Assembly: GCF_020616335.1 (NCBI RefSeq) | Contig: NZ_CP085051.1 | Span: forward strand, 2,469,319 to 2,533,318 | Reading direction: 5' to 3' | Length of the DNA: 64,000 nucleotides | Origin: Corynebacterium uberis | Lineage (GTDB): Bacteria; Actinomycetota; Actinomycetes; Mycobacteriales; Mycobacteriaceae | Shown: positions 7,339 through 15,534 of the stretch, piece by piece | Layout: each line of letters begins with the position of its first letter | Numbering within the stretch: the first letter of the stretch is position 1 | Translations under genes and position numbers: made by a program | The notes under the pieces: generated by a model | Databases searched by the model: none | Told to the model about the DNA's origin: nothing | Seen by the model: the letters and a program-made list of their open reading frames with translations, nothing else

Positions 7339-8463
7339 TTATTCGGCCAACTGCGCGGTGACGGTCCAAACGCGCCCGTCAGTCTCTGTTTTGAGCTTGC
7401 CGCCGATGGAAGAAATTGACTTCCGCATCATCTCCATCCCCAGCCCCGAGGATAAGACCTTGGCGGTGGGGCGGGTGCGGTACTCCGCGTCTGCTATTTG
7501 GTTGCAGATCTTCACCGTTACCGCACCACCAGTGCCCCCCGCCCACAGCGTCACCTGCGAGCCCGGCTGCGCGTACTTGATGGCGTTAAGGGAGCACTCC
7601 GCGATCACCCGGCCCAGGATTTCCAGCACCGGGTGCGTCAGGGTCAGCGCATCCGCCTCATCCTGGACCAGCGCCTCAAAGCCGTTGCTGCGCAGCTTCT
7701 CTGCGGCCTTGTTCAGGCTCTCGTGCAAGGACGGTGCCTTGGGGCCTTCGGGATTTTCCTGCGGCGCATTGAGCAGTCCCAGCAGGGAGCGCACCTGCGA
7801 CATGGTGGTGCGGCCGGCCTCCGCGATTCCAGAAAGCTCTTCTTCGAGCTCCCCCTCGCCGGCGTGGGACAGCGCCAGCATCTCTGAGCGCATGACAATC
7901 GAGGTCAGCGACGCCGCCACGGAGTCGTGGAGAGTGCGGGCCAGTTCCTCCCGGCGCTCCCGATAGTCACGCTGCCACTGGGCGGACAGCTCTGCTTTTT
8001 GCCGGACCTTGCGCCCCAAGGCCCATCCTGCGGCGCCGGCGACAATCATGAGCATCATCCAGGGGAAAACAACTGGAAGACTCGTTTCTACCGTGAGGTT
8101 TTTCCGGTCCACCAAACCCATCACGGTAACCAGCAAGCCGGCAGGCAGCATCAGGGCGATGCGTCCCGAGTACCCCACCATGGCTATGGCCATGGCACAG
8201 AAGAAGACAAAGGGCGACATGAATAGCTCTGCGATGACGATGGTCGAGCCAAAGAGCACCACAAAGGTGAGGAACCCGCTCAGCGGGAATCGCTTGATCG
8301 CCGCGACGCTCAGCGCCAGCACGATGGTCCACAGCATGCGGTCGACCCGTAGGGAGTCCGGGTCTGTCATGATCATCCACACGATGGTCATGGTGGTGCA
8401 GGACAGGAAGACCCAGACCTCCATGGGTACGGCGCGGAACGCTTGGATCACGCTTTTGATCAC
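7339..8463 (-). CDS. sensor histidine kinase of the peptide cassette
   Basis: A 374-aa membrane kinase. Residues 12-150 hold about five to six hydrophobic segments with very short loops, a topology shared by peptide-sensing kinases. A basic/coiled linker leads to the HisKA_3 motif EELARTLHDSVAASLTS with phospho-His179. The ATPase domain has the N-box ECSLNAIKYA and the G2-like SSGLGMEMMRKSISSIGG, but no clear DxGxG G1 box (CNQIADAE is found at that place), a degeneracy seen in some peptide-receptor kinases. The partner regulator is encoded downstream, with the small peptide gene between them. The signal is inferred, not shown. Confidence 0.88.
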   Translation of the reverse strand: MIKSVIQAFRAVPMEVWVFLSCTTMTIVWMIMTDPDSLRVDRMLWTIVLALSVAAIKRFPLSGFLTFVVLFGSTIVIAELFMSPFVFFCAMAIAMVGYSGRIALMLPAGLLVTVMGLVDRKNLTVETSLPVVFPWMMLMIVAGAAGWALGRKVRQKAELSAQWQRDYRERREELARTLHDSVAASLTSIVMRSEMLALSHAGEGELEEELSGIAEAGRTTMSQVRSLLGLLNAPQENPEGPKAPSLHESLNKAAEKLRSNGFEALVQDEADALTLTHPVLEILGRVIAECSLNAIKYAQPGSQVTLWAGGTGGAVTVKICNQIADAEYRTRPTAKVLSSGLGMEMMRKSISSIGGKLKTETDGRVWTVTAQLAE

Positions 8464-8558
8464 GGCGAAGATTCTCCGTCTTCTTTCAAGGGGTGCGCAC
8501 TGCTGTGTCGTCGGGGCTTTAGCCTACAGGCGTGGCGCCAAGGGTGGGCAATAGAAAA

Positions 8559-8600
8559 CTCCGGTTCACGTGGGCTGTTTCCAACCCTCATGAACCGGAG
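8559..8600 (-). terminator. hairpin with T-run, minus strand
   Basis: Arms CTCCGGTTCA and TGAACCGGAG are perfect 10-mers with a 22-base loop. Read on the minus strand the stem is followed by TTTTCTATT, the order expected of an intrinsic terminator. No protein gene lies upstream on that strand, so it would end a short non-coding or leader RNA before the kinase gene. Confidence 0.45.
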
Positions 8601-8703
8601 CCTCTACACTGCACGACCCATTCAAGGACGCACTCACTGTGGTTTCCCGTTCGATCAACGTCCCGAGAACCTCTCCGGCGGTCCCCGTTGTTTTGATCTG
8701 AGC

Positions 8704-8722
8704 TCAGGTTAGCCTTACGCCT
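8704..8722. promoter_or_regulatory. DtxR-like iron box
   Basis: TCAGGTTAGCCTTACGCCT matches 13 of 19 positions of the DtxR consensus, including the whole core AGGTTAGCCT. On the minus strand it overlaps a plausible -10 (TAACCT) placed 18 bases after TTGATC. Confidence 0.4.
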
Positions 8723-8814
8723 TTCGGTGGATCAACCCCCCGGCGTACTTTTGGGGAACTTTTTTTCTTTCCGCTGGTCACAGAGTTATGTCGGCACCGC
8801 CCGCCACCCCCACT

Positions 8815-8833
8815 CGGGGGTAGCCTTACCTAA
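8815..8833. promoter_or_regulatory. DtxR-like iron box upstream of the nnrD-type gene
   Basis: The right half TAGCCTTACCTAA is close to the DtxR palindrome (14 of 19 matches overall). It lies 69 bp before the chosen GTG of the downstream gene. The left half is poor, so regulation is tentative. Confidence 0.35.
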
Positions 8834-8901
8834 TGGCCGCGCGCAAAAGTTGCCACCAGATTGCCTGCTGCGATGGCTAAACAGCAGGTAGGGTGAAGCC
8901 C

Positions 8902-10530
8902 GTGAGCGAGACTTTTACAGTAGAACAGGTGCGCCAGGCGGAGGATAGCCTGCTGCGCAGCCAACGATTCCCGGATCAGCTCATGCGCAACGCCGCGGCC
9001 GCCGTGGCGCGATGCGCGCACACGATCCTCGACCAGCAGCCTGACCCGCAGCCACACGTTGTCATCCTGGCGGGCCGGGGCGGCAACGGCGGAGACGCGC
9101 TCTACGCCGGCGCCACGCTCGCGGCCGACTACCGCGTCACGGTGCTCCTCGTGTCCGGCTCGGCACATCAGGCCGCGCTGGAGGCCTGCACCGCTGCGGG
9201 CGCCCAGGTCAGCGAGCAGCCTATCCATGACGTCATCCCCACGGCGACGCTCATCATCGATGGGATCACCGGGCTGGGCAACCACGGCGGCCTGGAGGAC
9301 TCTGAGCTGGTTTCTGCCATCAACACCTCCGGGGTTCCGGTCCTGGCTATCGACGTGCCGTCAGGGGTGGACGCGGATACCGGTGCCGCCCCCGCGGGAG
9401 CCCACATCCAGGCAACCGTGACGTGTACTTTTGGGGGCCTGCGGCAGGCGCACGCGCTCACCGCCGCGTGCGGCCGGGTGGTGCGTGCCGATATCGACGT
9501 CGATGGCTCCTGGCTGGGCGACGCCCTCAACGATGCAGCTGAGGGCGGCCCGCATTGTTGGGCACAGCGGATCGTCGATAATGATGCGCCGGTGTGGCCG
9601 GCGCCGCTGCGCCCCGGGCCCACCGCCGGGCCGCGCAGCCTGCTGGCCATCGAGCCGCAACCCACCGATGACAAGTACAGCGGGGGAGTAGTCGGCGTGG
9701 TGGCCGGCAGCCCGCAGTACCCCGGGGCCGAGGTGCTGTGCACGCTGGGCGCGCTGCGTGGCTCCCCCGCACTCGTGCGGGTCATCGGCGGCAGCCCGGC
9801 GGCGTCGATAAGCCTGTGTCCGGAGGCTGTCCACCACCCGGACATCGCCAACGCGGGCCGGGTGCAGGCCTGGGTGGTGGGGCCGGGACGCGGCACCGAC
9901 GAGGCCGCCCGCGCCGAGTTGGCCACGCTCCTGCAACGCCCGGAGCCTGTGGTCTGCGACGCAGACGCCGTGACGCTGCTGGCTGCCCATAGGCAGTTGC
10001 GCGACCTGCTGCGCACCCGCACCGCGGTGACGGTTCTCACCCCGCACGCAGGCGAACTCCAGCGGCTGGCCGCCGCGCTGACCGAGGATGGCGTGGAGCT
10101 GGATTCCCGCGACCGTTTTGCCTACGTGCACAGCATCGCCGAGGCGCTGGGCGTGGTGCTGGTGTCCAAGGGGCGCTTTACGCTGATCACGCGACCCGGC
10201 GAGGTCATCAGCGTCGATGCCGGGCATTCGTGGTCCGCGACCGCCGGGTCCGGCGATGTGCTCGCTGGGGTGCTCGGCGCCTGGCTGGCCCGCACCGCAG
10301 CAGCCCGCACCGCCGCGGCCGCGCCGCCAGCGGGCAGCACCGCAAGCAAGGACTTCCTTGACGGCAAGGACATGCGCGCGGGCCGGGACGCGGCGCTGAC
10401 CGCGGTGGGAATCCACGCTCTGGCGGCGTGGCTGGCTGCGCAGACTCCGGATGGTCCGGCACCGATCACGGCATCCGCCATCGCCGCCAAGGTTCCGCAG
10501 GCGACGGCCTATGCCACCCGGTTGCTCTAG
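8902..10530 (+). CDS. nnrD: bifunctional NAD(P)HX epimerase / ADP-dependent dehydratase
   Basis: Repairs hydrated NAD(P)H: the N-terminal YjeF domain (about residues 1-210) epimerises NAD(P)HX, and the C-terminal ribokinase-like domain (about 240-540) dehydrates it using ADP. Seen in the sequence: LAGRGGNGGDALYAGATLA (dinucleotide-binding loop), IDVPSGVDADTG, then KYSGGVVGVVAGSPQYPGA, LTPHAGELQRL and TAGSGDVLAGVLGAWLA, the nucleotide-binding Gly loop. A low-complexity Ala-rich insert separates that loop from the last helices. GTG 8902 is chosen for its AGGG site 8 bases upstream; GTG 8893 is three codons longer. Confidence 0.9.
   Translation: MSETFTVEQVRQAEDSLLRSQRFPDQLMRNAAAAVARCAHTILDQQPDPQPHVVILAGRGGNGGDALYAGATLAADYRVTVLLVSGSAHQAALEACTAAGAQVSEQPIHDVIPTATLIIDGITGLGNHGGLEDSELVSAINTSGVPVLAIDVPSGVDADTGAAPAGAHIQATVTCTFGGLRQAHALTAACGRVVRADIDVDGSWLGDALNDAAEGGPHCWAQRIVDNDAPVWPAPLRPGPTAGPRSLLAIEPQPTDDKYSGGVVGVVAGSPQYPGAEVLCTLGALRGSPALVRVIGGSPAASISLCPEAVHHPDIANAGRVQAWVVGPGRGTDEAARAELATLLQRPEPVVCDADAVTLLAAHRQLRDLLRTRTAVTVLTPHAGELQRLAAALTEDGVELDSRDRFAYVHSIAEALGVVLVSKGRFTLITRPGEVISVDAGHSWSATAGSGDVLAGVLGAWLARTAAARTAAAAPPAGSTASKDFLDGKDMRAGRDAALTAVGIHALAAWLAAQTPDGPAPITASAIAAKVPQATAYATRLL
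9803..9813 (+). repeat. copy of recurring 11-mer CGTCGATAAGC
   Basis: Exact copy within the nnrD-type gene, preceded by GGCGG. Confidence 0.6.
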
Positions 10531-10560
10531 CCGGCCGGCTTGCCGGATAGCCTCCCGGCG

Positions 10561-11181
10561 TTAGTGCCAGGCGGAGGCGCCGAGGCCGGCGAGGGCGGTA
10601 AGGCTGGCTATCCCGATGGTGAGCAGGACCGCCGCGCGCAGCCGCCTGGAGCGCACCGCAAGGTATCCCGCCGCCCCGATGGCGGCGCCGAGGGTATTGC
10701 CGGCCAGGTCATCGATGTCCGAGTATCCAATGGCGAAGACATACTGGATGGTCTCGATGCTCAGGGATGCCACCGCGGCGCAGGCCGTTGCGGCGAGGAC
10801 CACCATCCACCAGCTGGCGCCGGGGCCCACCAACGGTGAGTGGGGGCGGCGTCGATAGCCGGTGATGGCGCGCATGCGGGCTGCGATGAGCACCCCGAAG
10901 GGCAAAAACAGGGCCACGTTTCCCAGCGTGTTCAGCCAGGGCGCCCACCACACGGTCGGGGCGATGAAGCCGTCGAAGAGTTCCAGGTCAATGCTGCGCT
11001 GGTGGTGCGCCTCCGTGGTCCACACCGCACCGAAACTTAAGCGCGCCTTGAGCAGCGTCAACGCCAGCAGTGCCGCCGTGTACACAGCCGCGACGAGCCA
11101 ATACCCCCAGTAGGACCAGCGGGCAGACGGCCCACTGCGGCGTGGCGGGGTCGGGCGCGCGGAGGGAGAAGAAGAACGCAT
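10561..11181 (-). CDS. VanZ-like membrane protein
   Basis: A 206-aa protein with about five TM helices. The VanZ-like core is seen in NTLGNVALFLPFGVLIAAR and SIETIQYVFAIGYSDIDDL followed by AGNTLGAAIGAAGYLA. VanZ relatives include the teicoplanin-resistance accessory protein and many family members of unknown role in actinobacterial envelopes. The N-terminal 25 residues are Ser/Pro/Arg-rich and cytoplasmic. It converges with the nnrD-type gene 30 bp away. Confidence 0.82.
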   Translation of the reverse strand: MRSSSPSARPTPPRRSGPSARWSYWGYWLVAAVYTAALLALTLLKARLSFGAVWTTEAHHQRSIDLELFDGFIAPTVWWAPWLNTLGNVALFLPFGVLIAARMRAITGYRRRPHSPLVGPGASWWMVVLAATACAAVASLSIETIQYVFAIGYSDIDDLAGNTLGAAIGAAGYLAVRSRRLRAAVLLTIGIASLTALAGLGASAWH

Positions 11182-11223
11182 CGTCCCTCACCGTAGCGCA
11201 ACCGTGGCCTAGGCTTGTGCGGT

Positions 11224-11664
11224 GTGACGGATCGTGATCTCGCCGCTACTCGGCTCTACGGATACCGCCCCGCCCGGTGGAAGTACGCGGCGGCGTGGCT
11301 GGCTGTGGCCCTTGGGGTGCTCATGGCGTGCGCGGGCACGGCCAGCGGTTTTGAGCACGAGGACGCGGTGTGGAACTTTGTGGCCGGCGGCTGCTTCGCG
11401 GCGGCGTTCGCCGTGCCGGGGGCCTATTGGCTCGTGCGCACCCGCACCGACGGGCGCAGGGTGGCGGCGTGGGCACAGCGCACCGCTGGGCTGTCATGGT
11501 CAACGTTAGTGCGCGACCTGCCCGCGCTTTTCGACGCCTCCGGCCCCACCCTTCCGCTCCTGCCTCACCGCCGCTGGTGGCTCGTCGCGCTCATCACCGT
11601 GGTGCTCGCCGGCCTCGGCTCGTGGGCCGCCGGGCACGCCGCCGTAGCCCCCGGACAGCTGTAG
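11224..11664 (+). CDS. membrane protein, paralogue A of a tandem pair
   Basis: A 146-aa protein of unknown function (start GTG 11224; a TTG at 11215 is possible). Two TM helices in the first 75 residues form a hairpin containing AVWNFVAGGCFAAAFAVPGAYWL, then a cytoplasmic stretch of about 60 residues, and a third TM near the C-terminus. It shares this layout and the motif W-N-F-x-A-G ... A-x-PGAYW with the next gene, so the two are a tandem duplication. Confidence 0.72.
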   Translation: MTDRDLAATRLYGYRPARWKYAAAWLAVALGVLMACAGTASGFEHEDAVWNFVAGGCFAAAFAVPGAYWLVRTRTDGRRVAAWAQRTAGLSWSTLVRDLPALFDASGPTLPLLPHRRWWLVALITVVLAGLGSWAAGHAAVAPGQL

Positions 11665-11789
11665 CACTGCCCTCCAGGTGCCACACGGGGATACTTTTGG
11701 ACCTTGCAGGTGTATCCCTAAGTACCGAATCTGCCCAGAAACCCGCGATAGCCTTGGTTGATAGGCTTAACGCCGCTACGGTGGTGGGC

Positions 11790-12350
11790 ATGCCCAGCCC
11801 GCCACCCACCCGCACCGACCCCAAAGAGGGCTTGCGCGAACTGCTAGCGGGGATCATCGCTGAGCCGACCACCCCCGCGGCACCGCCCGCCTCCGACAGC
11901 GAGGCCGCCGCCCACGCGCACGCCGCGCGCCGCATCATCGCCTACCGTCCCACCACCCTCAAACGCGCACTCGCGTGGATCAGTGGAGCATTGGGGCTGT
12001 TTTTTATCATCGCCGCACTGCTGGGTTTTAGCACCTACGGCGGGGCGGACGCGTGGTGGAACTTCGCCGCCGGGATCGTCATCGCCACCTCCCTCGCCCT
12101 GCCGGGCGCCTATTGGACGTGGCGCACCGTCCGCGACAGCCGCTACGTGGCCACCTGGGCGCGCGACGTCGAAGCCTTCACCGGCAACTGGCAATGGCTC
12201 GCCGAAAACGAGCCCACCCTGCTTTTCGACGCCACCCCCGCCCGCCTGCCACACCTGCGCCGACGCCACTGGGTGCTGGTATCTATCCTGGCGGTCGTGC
12301 TATTCATCCTTGGGGGGATGCTGGGCACTCACATGTCCGTGGTTGCCTAA
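11790..12350 (+). CDS. membrane protein, paralogue B of a tandem pair
   Basis: A 186-aa product starting at ATG 11790 after a GGTGGTGGG stretch. It resembles the upstream gene: a YRP motif (YRPTTLKRALAW), a TM hairpin with WWNFAAGIVIATSLALPGAYW, a cytoplasmic middle part ending in LLFDATPARLPHLRRRHW, and a final TM. The 50-residue N-terminal Pro/Ala/Thr-rich extension is not in the paralogue. Function is unknown. Confidence 0.75.
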   Translation: MPSPPPTRTDPKEGLRELLAGIIAEPTTPAAPPASDSEAAAHAHAARRIIAYRPTTLKRALAWISGALGLFFIIAALLGFSTYGGADAWWNFAAGIVIATSLALPGAYWTWRTVRDSRYVATWARDVEAFTGNWQWLAENEPTLLFDATPARLPHLRRRHWVLVSILAVVLFILGGMLGTHMSVVA

Positions 12351-12381
12351 TTGGTGGCATGGCGATTGGGCGGTTGCCCAG

Positions 12382-12801
12382 TCAGTGCCCGCGCCGCCGG
12401 GCACGCCGCCTTTCACAACGCTGCGCCCACCGAGCCTCCTGATCCTCGCGCCTACGCCGGGCCTGTTCTTTCTTGCGCCCCGCCTTGCTCAGCTCGAACT
12501 GGGCATGCAACGCCTGCCGGGCAGCGCCGGACACCGCGCTGTGGCGCTGGGCATTGAGAGCACGGTGCAACCGCTTCGGGTTGCCCTTTCGGGCGGGCTC
12601 AATCTGGCCGGGAACCGGCACAGCGGCGCGCGTTCTTTTCACCAGCTTCGCGCCATTGCGCAGAAGCCACTGATAAAGCTCTGGCTGCGTGGGCTCGGCG
12701 CCGAAGACCACGCGGCTGGCGCGCAAGCCAGAGGAATCGGAAACTTCATAGACGCCACACCAAAAGTGGCCATCAAAAAACACGGTAAATTGAGCAGGCA
12801 T
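12382..12801 (-). CDS. yjdF: YjdF-family putative RNA-binding protein (DUF2992)
   Basis: 139 aa. The YjdF core is recognisable: FTVFFDGHFWCGVYEVSD at the N-terminus, then VVFGAEPTQPELYQWLL and the NPKR motif about residue 73, followed by a long basic Arg/Glu/Gln-rich C-terminal tail that is probably helical. In Firmicutes the gene is controlled by an azaaromatic-sensing riboswitch and is thought to handle such compounds or RNA; it is less often noted in actinobacteria. A GGAG site lies 5 bases before the ATG. The 5' region has GC-rich repeated CCGGATG elements described separately. Confidence 0.8.
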   Translation of the reverse strand: MPAQFTVFFDGHFWCGVYEVSDSSGLRASRVVFGAEPTQPELYQWLLRNGAKLVKRTRAAVPVPGQIEPARKGNPKRLHRALNAQRHSAVSGAARQALHAQFELSKAGRKKEQARRRREDQEARWAQRCERRRARRRGH

Positions 12802-12965
12802 GTGGTCTCCAGGTACGCCAAAGCGGACCTGACGACGCCGGATTCTCCACCCTGCCGGGTACAGCGACGAATGCCTCCATGCGAGCCATCATCCGGACTT
12901 CCTACCGGACCGTGCGATTCGCGCATCAGGATTATGAACGTCCCCCAGTGTACGCATCCGGACCA
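12802..12965 (-). other. possible structured leader of yjdF
   Basis: On the minus strand this stretch holds CCGGATG twice, CCGGTAGG once, and a possible hairpin in which CCGG encloses CAGGGTGGAGAAT before a second CCGG. These are compatible with a folded 5' UTR. I cannot match it confidently to the known yjdF riboswitch. Confidence 0.25.
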
Positions 12966-13021
12966 TGCCACTTAAGGATTGCCGGCGTGACGTCGGTGAA
13001 GCCATGGGACTGTGGCGCTGG

Positions 13022-13789
13022 CTAGATGACGGACCTAGACACCGCACCTGCGTAGACTCGGCGGGCCGCGACCCAAACCATCAGCATGCCCGCCAGCGTC
13101 GCAGCTACACCCATGCCAAGTTCGACGCCCAGGTGCCACACACGGCCGCCGCGCATAAACTCCACCGCATGCGTCCCGGGTAAGCACCAGACCACCGGCG
13201 CTAACCACGACGGGTAAGCGGACACGGGGGCGACAACTCCGGCCGTGACGGGCAGCAGCGCCGAAAGGATATTGGAAAGGGCATAGGGCTCGGAGAAACC
13301 CATAGACAGCGCACAACACAATACGCCGAACCCTGCGCCACACGCCGTTGCTGTGGTAACAGCCGCGATGGCCCGCGCGAGAAGCTGCGCGCTATGCCAC
13401 GGTTCAATCGCCCACACGCCGATGCACCCCAGCACTGACGTGCACACGGCGATGACCACGCCCGGCACCGTGCGAGCCACCCACCACTGCCAGGAAAAGG
13501 GATGACGTGAAATGACCTCTTCCAGAACCCCGCTTGAGCGGTCCCGCACCGCCCCACCTACCGCCGTAGCCACAGTGACGATCAAGGCCGAAACAACAAG
13601 GCCCGCATAGGCCACCCGAGTCCCGTCGCCGAGACCCAAGGTGTGTGCGATGGCAACGAGGAATGCGATCTCCGCTACCGGCACTAATACCAAGGTGGTT
13701 ATTGCCGTGGCCTTATTGGTGAGCGCCGGCAGAGAACGCATGCCCAGGGATAGGGCGGTGGAAAGGGGAGAGGTCATGATCGGGGCCAT
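13022..13789 (-). CDS. ABC-2 type membrane permease
   Basis: A 255-aa protein with six predicted TM helices. The central AVRDRSSGVLEEVISRHPFS loop resembles the cytoplasmic coupling loop of ABC-2 transporters, and the C-terminal half has APVSAYPSWLAPVVWCLPGTH, the P-x-W-L-x-P ... P-x-x-H/Y pattern of this family. No ATPase gene is next to it. The nearest ABC ATPase and a second ABC-2 permease are on the same strand at 22078-23022 and 21349-22074, with the toxin island between. It may be the stranded third gene of that transporter. Confidence 0.8.
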   Translation of the reverse strand: MAPIMTSPLSTALSLGMRSLPALTNKATAITTLVLVPVAEIAFLVAIAHTLGLGDGTRVAYAGLVVSALIVTVATAVGGAVRDRSSGVLEEVISRHPFSWQWWVARTVPGVVIAVCTSVLGCIGVWAIEPWHSAQLLARAIAAVTTATACGAGFGVLCCALSMGFSEPYALSNILSALLPVTAGVVAPVSAYPSWLAPVVWCLPGTHAVEFMRGGRVWHLGVELGMGVAATLAGMLMVWVAARRVYAGAVSRSVI

Positions 13790-14112
13790 GTATTGAGGAT
13801 AGGAGGGATCGTGTACGGGTAGCAGGGCTAGCCACCCACGGTCGAGCGGGCATGTGGCATTAATAGGCGGAGTACCGAGGGTACAGGAGGCTGGACGCAG
13901 CGCTATTACCTCGCTACGACGGGGACACTTGTCCTGGGATTAGGGAGATCCCAAACCTGCAATTCTCTGTCGACTACTTAAACCTTTTCCATGACCCATC
14001 AATATCTTCAGGGAATGTTTTCGAAATCTATCGACACAACACTAGCCGATAGGCATCTCAATTGTCACTTTAATGGGTACACCTTCAGTTGAAGCATCTA
14101 TGACTTCTAAGA

Positions 14113-14826
14113 TCTAGGTTAGCCTCGGTTGTTCAGCCTTCTCTACCCTAGAAGATAGATCCTTCATCGCGACAGTAAAGCTGTTCAAATCTATCCTCGG
14201 GTGCAGTGTTCTCAAAGCTCGAAACTCCAAGTTATTATGGAACCCCCCAAGTCGCAGTCACCCTCGGCCGATCGCCATCGACCCCAAACACGGACATCGG
14301 CGATCCACCTATCTCCCTTCTCTTCGAGATATTTTATTCCACCAACTCATAATTCTCTGCTCCACAACGGCAACTCATTCCTCCAGTATTATAGGTCATT
14401 TAGAATGCGCGCCCTGACCTGCACGAGGAATACCAAACTAACCAAAGCCCCGACACTAGATTACCCAAACAGATGACGGAATAGAAAACAATCTTTGTGG
14501 CCTGCCCCCAAGGCCCCCGAATAAATCCTAACGTCATGAAACCGCCGCAGGAAATGCTTTCCGAAAGGAGAACGGGGATATACCCTTTGTCAATCCGGCC
14601 GCGGCCGTCTATCGGAGTTTTGCTTTTAATCAACGCAAATGCAGATTCCGGGAACGCTATAATCCAGAAAACGCAGTCAAAGAAAGAAAATCCGACACAA
14701 TTCCACTAGGTATATAAAACCACATTTTAATCCAGAGATTGCAAGCCGGACCGACGATGTAATAACTAACGACGTCACAATAAAGAAGAGGTGAGGCATG
14801 ATAATCTATTTCGCTTTTCTAGTCAT
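14113..14826 (-). pseudogene. decayed copy of the membrane immunity gene
   Basis: Reads as a broken relative of the intact gene at 15535-16257. The start is kept (MTRKAK) but stops at codon 7. A middle piece (14633-14400) still encodes YSVICLGNLVSGLWLVWY, matching YSVICLGNMFSAFWLVWY of the intact protein, and is then cut by an in-frame TAA. The next segment (MSCRCGAENYELVE) meets a second TAA. Similarity continues past the stop into the downstream non-coding DNA. Base composition is markedly more AT-rich than in the neighbouring core genes. It probably gives no product. Confidence 0.75.
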
Positions 14827-15311
14827 TATTCACGACCCCATTCCATATATGTTAACCCAGCTTTGTCACCCCTACTCCAACACAAACACCGAGTAGTGCG
14901 GGGCCCACAACCACCGCAGCTGCGGAAACCGCCGCTGAGCCAAGCACAACCGCTGCCCCCGCTGCGCCTCCTGCTCCTACAAGTGTCCACCCGCAGTGTT
15001 CGTGACCACCTCCTCTGTGGGATCCATACCATCTTGAATCTCAAGATACGCACCCGCAGCAGCAACCGTCGCACCAGAAATCGCAGCCCCACCAACCCGA
15101 GCCGCTTTACCTAAGGCCGCCGCATCCGTAGCAGCCATCCCCACATCCTTAGCGGTCAACCCACCAAAACTCTGCTCTCCAAGCTCACCATCTTTGGCGT
15201 AGTGGTCTACCTCCACGAACTCATCCTCGACACGAATATCAGGATAACCCTGCTCATCCCCCCAACTCACGCACATCAGCCAACCGATTCCCATCCTGAT
15301 GCACCCAATGC
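14819..15311 (-). pseudogene. orphan C-terminal fragment of the polymorphic toxin
   Basis: Matches the last part of the large toxin at 16247-19543: AEDEFVDADQY appears as VEDEFVEVDHY, and YLDIQDGMDPTEAVVTNTAGG as YLEIQDGMDPTEEVVTNTAGG. A frameshift follows at GGHL-stop; in the next frame the Gly/Ala/Val-rich tail resumes (ending GVGVTKLG) before another stop. Homology starts abruptly near 15311 after GCACCCAATGC, with no N-terminal part, start codon or ribosome site. This is the pattern of a displaced (orphan) toxin tip. It overlaps the start of the decayed immunity gene exactly as in the intact pair. Confidence 0.8.
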
Positions 15312-15534
15312 AAGCTGGGATAATTGCCATGTAGAGCAGAAATTATTCACCGAACGACAAATAGAATGTTTCCAACCTGAGTATACGTGGTGATCACTTA
15401 TCAGTTGTCGCGTTGTCAATGCAAAATCTCTCGGGGGAATTCTTGAGGAACGTCGACACAAGACTAGCCTTTAGGTATCTTACAACTCCCTTTAGTAGGT
15501 TTTCCTGCATATTGCGTATCGTAACTGAATAATT

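Larger units (their letters stand above)
8464..8901. other. gene-free region with two DtxR-like boxes and a hairpin
   Basis: No convincing protein gene. It holds a 10-bp perfect inverted repeat (8559-8600), two iron-box-like sites (8704-8722 and 8815-8833) and presumably the promoters of the kinase gene (minus) and the nnrD-type gene (plus). A minus-strand transcript starting near 8700 and ending at the hairpin is possible. Confidence 0.5.

Noticed and set aside
8443..8712. 89-codon plus-strand frame upstream of the nnrD-type gene
   Set aside because: It covers the hairpin and DtxR-like box, has no coding character and starts inside the divergent kinase region.
14113..14131. DtxR-like half site CTAGGTTAGCCTCGG
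   Set aside because: Only the left half matches, and it lies in decayed sequence at the end of a pseudogene with no promoter or gene to control.
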